DNA of 64,000 nucleotides from Bog-756 sp963831535 (lineage in GTDB: Bacteria; Actinomycetota; Acidimicrobiia; Acidimicrobiales; RAAP-2), in the NCBI GenBank assembly GCA_963831535.1, contig CAWHQP010000004.1, forward strand, positions 342,690 through 406,689, given 5' to 3'. The position numbers and the translations under genes are program-made. This document shows, one piece after another, positions 60,049-64,000 of this stretch. Under the pieces are notes generated by a model. That model saw only the letters and a program-made list of their open reading frames with translations, was not told the DNA's origin and did not search any database. Numbering within the stretch: the first letter of the stretch is position 1; each line of letters opens with the position of its first letter.

Positions 60049-60056
60049 TACGCGGG

Positions 60057-60641
60057 ATGTCACCGTTCTCCCTCCACACGGCACTGCTCACGGCCACCGC
60101 ATCCAGCGATACGCGCCTGGAACTGGGCGCAGTGGTCCTGGTGGTGATCCTGTTCCTCATCCTCCTGCTTGTCCGGGCCAAGCAGAGCCGGGATCAAAAG
60201 ATCAGGAAGGCGTCCAGCGAGGGCTACTTCGACACGGATGTGGCCCGCTATGGCCGGGGCCCCGACGCCGTCACTCCCTCCCGGACGGAGACCGGTGATA
60301 CCGACGGGGCGTTGGCTCCGACCTTCGTGGCCCCGGTCCGCAACAAGGCGCCCAAGAAGGGCGCACCGGTGCCACCTCCGCCCCGACCGGTGACCAACAC
60401 CTTCAGTTTCGGCGAGGCCGCGCCCCCGATTCCGGTGCCTGCTTTCGATCAGGCCATCGCCATCGGCAACCGACCGCCGACCGCCTCCGACCGCCGGGTG
60501 CCACCGCCAGCACCGGTCGCATCGACAGCACCGGCGCCACCCCCCCCACCTCCTCCTCCATCGGCCGTTCCCACCGCTTCGCCCGCCCGGGAGCCCACCA
60601 CCTCGCTCCCCCGCATGGTGCCGCCGCTTCCACCCGGGTAG
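60057..60641 (+). CDS. Single-pass membrane protein with proline-rich tail, unknown function
   Basis: A 194-residue protein. A short N-terminus is followed by one membrane helix (about 22-40, VVLVVILFLILLLV), then a basic juxtamembrane stretch (RAKQSRDQKIRK), a small conserved-looking EGYFDTDVARYGRG motif and a long Pro/Ala-rich disordered tail. The tail would be cytoplasmic by the positive-inside rule. Its size and composition suggest a scaffold or unknown regulator. It has a leaderless promoter box. Confidence 0.7.
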   Translation: MSPFSLHTALLTATASSDTRLELGAVVLVVILFLILLLVRAKQSRDQKIRKASSEGYFDTDVARYGRGPDAVTPSRTETGDTDGALAPTFVAPVRNKAPKKGAPVPPPPRPVTNTFSFGEAAPPIPVPAFDQAIAIGNRPPTASDRRVPPPAPVASTAPAPPPPPPPPSAVPTASPAREPTTSLPRMVPPLPPG

Positions 60642-60923
60642 GCCGTTGAACGGCGGGGAGTCCGGACCGGGTAGGGATGACCCACCCGGCTGTTGCCCGA
60701 GAGTGGCCGTGGCGTTGATCTTCTCCGTTCTCCGATCTGCCGCGACGAGCGAGGCCGTCAGGCAACCTGACAGGCCCCTGAATCGGGGTCGGGTCGACCG
60801 GATCGCCGCCGAAGCTGGGTAGCGTTCGCTATCCGTCGGATCGTCCCGGAGTGTCAGCCTCACCCGGGCCGAAAGGGACGACGGTGCCATGGTGCGCCAC
60901 GACCGGCGCCGGATAGGAGGATC

Positions 60924-61910
60924 ATGTACCACGTTCGCGTGTCCAGCCCCCTCGAGAGCACCCCGCGGATCCTCGACCTCCTCGGCACCACCGTCGGCGT
61001 CCTCAACGTCGCCGTGCACCCCGGTTCGGCCCGCTACCCCGACGGCGACGTGGTCGAGTGTGACCTCATCCCCGAAGTGGCCAGCTCGGTGATCCATCAG
61101 CTGCGCGCCCTCGGACCCCGGCAGCGGGGCCCACTGTCGGTAGACCGAACCGACATGGCTGTGATCCGGACCCACCGCGAGATGATCAGGCCCATGGTGA
61201 GCGATCGGGAGATCGCTCCGGTCTGGGAGGTGGTCGATGCCACCATCCGTTCCAACGCCTCCTACCCGATCAGCTTCTTCATGCTCTTGGTCTGCGCCGG
61301 GCTCATCGCCGCGGTGGGCATCCTCACCAACTCACAGATCCTCATCGTGGCGGCCATGGTGGTCGGCCCCGAGTACAACGCCATCCTGGGCACGGCCCTC
61401 GGAGTCACCGAGCGTCACCCCCGACCGGTCAAACGAGGGCTGGCAGCGTTGGCGGTGGGTTTCAGCGTGGCCGTGGTGGCCACCTTCCTCTTCTCCGTGG
61501 TCATCCGGGCGGCGGGCCAGGCGCCCCGCGACTTCCTGTTGGGGTTCCGGCCGGTGTCCGACCTGATCAGTCAGCCCAACCTGTTCTCGATCGTGGTGGC
61601 GGTCATCGCCGGCATCGTGGGCGTGGTGTCCATTCTCCAGGCTCGGGCCAGTGCCCTCATCGGCGTGTTCATCTCGGTGACCACCATTCCGGCCGCCGCG
61701 GCCATGGGGCTTTCAGCGGCCTTCGGGCAGTGGCATGAGGCTTGGGGCGCCACCCAGCAACTACTCCTCAACGTGGCCATCCTGCTGGCCGTCGGGGTGG
61801 TGGCCCTGGTACTCCAGCGGCGGTTCTGGCAGCGGCGTGAGTCCGGGCCCACCACGTCGGCCGGTGTCGAGTCCGACGACGGTGGGGGCGCCGCCGGGAG
61901 CGCCGCCTGA
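60924..61910 (+). CDS. DUF389 domain-containing membrane protein
   Basis: A 328-residue protein. The N-terminal 100 residues form a small alpha/beta domain (YHVRVSSPLESTPRILDLLG). After this come five or six membrane helices with the DUF389 blocks SNASYPISFFMLLVCAGLIAA, NSQILIVAAMVVGPEYNAIL and SVTTIPAAAAMG. Members are found in many bacteria and their function is not known; some data link relatives to ion or stress responses. The start follows AGGAGG-like bases at about 60914. The gene is convergent with the SDR gene. Confidence 0.88.
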   Translation: MYHVRVSSPLESTPRILDLLGTTVGVLNVAVHPGSARYPDGDVVECDLIPEVASSVIHQLRALGPRQRGPLSVDRTDMAVIRTHREMIRPMVSDREIAPVWEVVDATIRSNASYPISFFMLLVCAGLIAAVGILTNSQILIVAAMVVGPEYNAILGTALGVTERHPRPVKRGLAALAVGFSVAVVATFLFSVVIRAAGQAPRDFLLGFRPVSDLISQPNLFSIVVAVIAGIVGVVSILQARASALIGVFISVTTIPAAAAMGLSAAFGQWHEAWGATQQLLLNVAILLAVGVVALVLQRRFWQRRESGPTTSAGVESDDGGGAAGSAA

Positions 61911-61923
61911 TGGGGGTCGACCA

Positions 61924-62649
61924 CTAGAGCGCCAGGGTCGAGGCCCCGTCCACCACCACGGCGGCACCGCTGATGAAGTTGGCCTGCTCGGAGCACAGAA
62001 ACGCAACGATGCTCCCGAAGTCGGCCGGATCCCCCATCGGCCCGGTCCCCCCCAGTTCACGCATGCGGTCCGTGGCATGGGGGCCAGGGCAGACGAGGTT
62101 CATGGTGATGCCACTTCCCTCCACGGCAAGATCCTGGGCCGCCGTCTTGACCCACGCCCACAGTCCGGTACGGGCGGTGTTGGAGAGGGCAAGCGTCGGG
62201 ATCGGCTGGACCACCGAGTAGGAGGTGATGTAACAGAACCGCCCCCACCCGCCGGCGCGCATGGTGGGGACGGCAGCTCTCGTGAGTCGGATGGCCGAGA
62301 GCAGGTTGGCGTTGAGTGCGGCCTCGAGCTGGTCGTCGTCCACGTCGAGGGCACGGGCCGGAGGCGGACCTCCGGCGTTGGCGACGACGATGTCGATGGT
62401 GCCGAACGCCTCCTCGGTGGCCGCGACCAGAAGGGCAGGGGTGTCGGGGTCGGTGATGTCCGCCACCGTGGTGGCCACGTCGGCCCCCGCGGACCGCAGA
62501 GCCGTGGCTGCGTCGGCCAGGGTCTCCCCGCTACGGGCGGACAGCATGACGCGGGTCCCCTCCCGGGCCAGGGCGTCGGCACTGGCCCGGCCCAGACCAC
62601 GCGATCCGGCAGCCACCAGCGCCACCCTTCCGGCGATGCCCAGATCCAC
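61924..62649 (-). CDS. Atypical short-chain dehydrogenase lacking the Tyr-Lys pair
   Basis: A 241-residue classical-SDR fold with AAGSRGLGRASA at the cofactor site, NAGGPP and the C-terminal FISGAAVVVDGAS. The catalytic Ser143 (ITSYS) is kept, but the positions of Tyr and Lys hold Ser156 and Arg160 (SNTAR). Such proteins form a known divergent group usually annotated FabG-like; they may have lost or changed the reductase reaction. It follows the M24 peptidase gene by 11 nt and may be co-transcribed with it and lipA. Substrate unknown. Confidence 0.87.
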   Translation of the reverse strand: MDLGIAGRVALVAAGSRGLGRASADALAREGTRVMLSARSGETLADAATALRSAGADVATTVADITDPDTPALLVAATEEAFGTIDIVVANAGGPPPARALDVDDDQLEAALNANLLSAIRLTRAAVPTMRAGGWGRFCYITSYSVVQPIPTLALSNTARTGLWAWVKTAAQDLAVEGSGITMNLVCPGPHATDRMRELGGTGPMGDPADFGSIVAFLCSEQANFISGAAVVVDGASTLAL

Positions 62650-62660
62650 CGGCGGCCCTG

Positions 62661-63821
62661 CTACCCGTCCACCACGGTCAAGGCGTGGTCGGCCGAGTTG
62701 AGCGGCTCGGGTTCGCCGTCGTCTCCGATGACGACGATGTCCTCCAGCCGCATGCCGAATCGGCCGGGGAGGTAGATGCCGGGCTCCACCGAGAAGGCGT
62801 GGCCGGGCTGCAGGCTCTCGCCGTTGCCGACCACCAGATACGGGTCCTCGTGTTCTTCGATGCCGATCCCGTGACCGGTCCGGTGGACGAAATAGGCTCC
62901 GTAGCCGGCATCCCCGATGATGGCTCGGGCCACATGGTCGACGTGCTCGGCCGTGACGCCGGACCGGGCCGACGCCACCGCGGCATGCTGGGCGGCCTGC
63001 AACACCTCGTAGCAGGCGGCCACCTCACCGGTGGGAGGACCGGTGACCACGGTGCGGGTGATGTCCGAGCAGTAGCCGACGTCGCCGTCGAGCGAGTAGG
63101 TGCCGCCGAAATCACACACCACGGTCTCGCCGGGACCAATGATCCGGGCTCCCGGCTCGTGGTGCGGACTGGCCGCGTTGGGGCCGCTGCCCACGATGGC
63201 GAAGTTGACCTGGTTGTGACCCTCTTCGATCAGGAGGGCGCCGAGCTGGGCCGAGACTTCCGCCTCGGTCCTGGCGAGCAGGCCGATGTCCCCGCCCTGC
63301 AGCATTGCCGCCACCCGATCGGCGGCGGCACCGGCCGTTCTCAGGGCGGCCAGCTCTGAGGGGTCCTTGACGGCCCGGATGGGGGAGGTGACCGTCGAGG
63401 CCTCGATCCACATGGCGTCGGGCAGGCGGCGCTGGAGGGCCAGGACGGTGGTGGCCCAGGACCGATCGGAAACGGCCAGCCGGAGGCGGGCACCCGAGCT
63501 GCCGGAGATCCCGTCCACCAGCTCCGTGACCCGGTCGATGGGGTCCTGGGTGTCGTCCCACGCCACGACGTCGAAGAGATCGCCGGCGCCCGGGACCCTT
63601 GGGGCCTCGAGCGCCGGCACCACCAGGATCGGATCACCTTCGAGGGCGAGGACGAGCATGGTGAGCCGTTCGAGGGGCATGGCCCGGTACCCGGTCAACC
63701 ACGGCAGATCGGCCCCGTGGGACAGGAGCAGGGCGTCCACGCCCAGCTCCCCCATGCGCGTGCGCACCCGGGCCAGCCGCTGATGCCGCCACCGGCGGGC
63801 CTCCTCGCTCAATCTCTCCAT
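62661..63821 (-). CDS. M24 family metallopeptidase (Xaa-Pro peptidase-like)
   Basis: A 386-residue protein with a creatinase-type N-terminal domain (about 1-150) and a pita-bread catalytic domain. The five metal ligands are all present: Asp in CDFGG, Asp in SDITRT, His in TGHGIG, Glu in VEPGIYLPG and Glu in RLEDI. It probably cleaves peptides with proline at the second position in the cytoplasm. The ATG overlaps the lipA stop by one base (TGATG), so the two are coupled. Confidence 0.92.
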   Translation of the reverse strand: MERLSEEARRWRHQRLARVRTRMGELGVDALLLSHGADLPWLTGYRAMPLERLTMLVLALEGDPILVVPALEAPRVPGAGDLFDVVAWDDTQDPIDRVTELVDGISGSSGARLRLAVSDRSWATTVLALQRRLPDAMWIEASTVTSPIRAVKDPSELAALRTAGAAADRVAAMLQGGDIGLLARTEAEVSAQLGALLIEEGHNQVNFAIVGSGPNAASPHHEPGARIIGPGETVVCDFGGTYSLDGDVGYCSDITRTVVTGPPTGEVAACYEVLQAAQHAAVASARSGVTAEHVDHVARAIIGDAGYGAYFVHRTGHGIGIEEHEDPYLVVGNGESLQPGHAFSVEPGIYLPGRFGMRLEDIVVIGDDGEPEPLNSADHALTVVDG

Positions 63822-64000
63822 CAGCTGGATGTTCCCGATCGAGTCCTGCCGCGGGCCACCGCGACAGCCACGGGAGCGGTGGGCCGGTCGGCGGTGGCAC
63901 CCGTGCGGGGAACGGGGGCAGGGCCCGAGGCCTCGGCCGCCTCCCGGGCGTGGTAACTCGAACGGGTGAGGGGTGACGCCTGCACGTGAGCGAATCCCAT
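63821..64000 (-). CDS. lipA: Lipoyl synthase C-terminus, 5' end outside window
   Basis: The last 59 residues of a minus-strand gene entering from the right edge. GFAHVQASPLTRSSYHARE matches the C-terminus of LipA, where the Ser of RSSY binds the auxiliary iron-sulfur cluster. After that is a Pro/Ala/Arg-rich tail of about 35 residues, longer than usual. LipA inserts two sulfurs into the octanoyl group of lipoyl proteins. Identity rests on this short motif only. Confidence 0.75.
   Translation of the reverse strand: MGFAHVQASPLTRSSYHAREAAEASGPAPVPRTGATADRPTAPVAVAVARGRTRSGTSS

Overview
The window is high-GC DNA with dense, short-spaced genes from an actinobacterium. The best fit is an uncultured member of the Acidimicrobiia. 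Supporting signs are coenzyme F420 genes (cofD, cofE), a DUF5719 protein beside a very large glycosyltransferase, an AftD-like arabinofuranosyltransferase, a surface protein with GYWMVASDGGIFAFGD-type repeats, and -10 elements of the TANNNT type directly ahead of start codons. This placement is inference; no rRNA or other marker is present. I saw no tRNA, rRNA, CRISPR array, insertion sequence or phage gene.

Layout. 1-2.9 kb: 3' part of ftsH, an SRPBCC protein and a small four-cysteine protein. 2.9-26.8 kb: mostly minus-strand cell-envelope polysaccharide genes. These are the DUF5719/glycosyltransferase pair, three GT4 glycosyltransferases, a GDP-deoxyhexose-type reductase, and a nine-gene unit read from 26.8 to 17.5 kb (rmlB, rmlD, ugd, UDP-xylose synthase, two GT2 enzymes, a membrane-anchored protein, a mannose-1-phosphate guanylyltransferase-like enzyme and an epimerase). 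A DEAD-box helicase, an FKBP isomerase, a small helical protein and cofD-cofE lie among them. 26.9-39.3 kb: metabolic genes, with biotin ligase divergent from the biotin carboxylase/BCCP subunit, an M20 amidohydrolase, small membrane proteins, an MFS transporter, an acyl-CoA mutase, a rhodanese-ThiF protein, a nitroreductase and a two-gene membrane unit. 39.4-52.1 kb: a second envelope cluster with AftD-like protein, GT4, methyltransferase, GT2, polytopic membrane protein, a repeat-bearing surface protein and an FkbM remnant. 52.3-64 kb: housekeeping genes gpsA, pepA, PduO-type cobalamin adenosyltransferase, metH, DUF389, an atypical SDR, an M24 peptidase and the end of lipA.

How the genes work together. 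Ugd plus UDP-xylose synthase turn UDP-glucose into UDP-xylose. RmlB/RmlD make a dTDP-deoxysugar, and the guanylyltransferase-like and Rmd-like enzymes point to GDP-mannose-derived sugars. The surrounding GT2, GT4 and GT-C enzymes would assemble these on lipid carriers at the membrane. The biotin carboxylase, acyl-CoA mutase, cobalamin adenosyltransferase and MetH form a biotin- and B12-dependent one-carbon/propionate set.

Two properties cut across the window. Many genes have a TANNNT box 6-10 nt before the start codon, as in leaderless transcripts, and many neighbours overlap by ATGA or GTGA. Several conserved genes carry single-base indels, about 26 in total and mostly one extra G or C. They are concentrated in a few stretches, which suggests sequencing or assembly error more than real gene decay.
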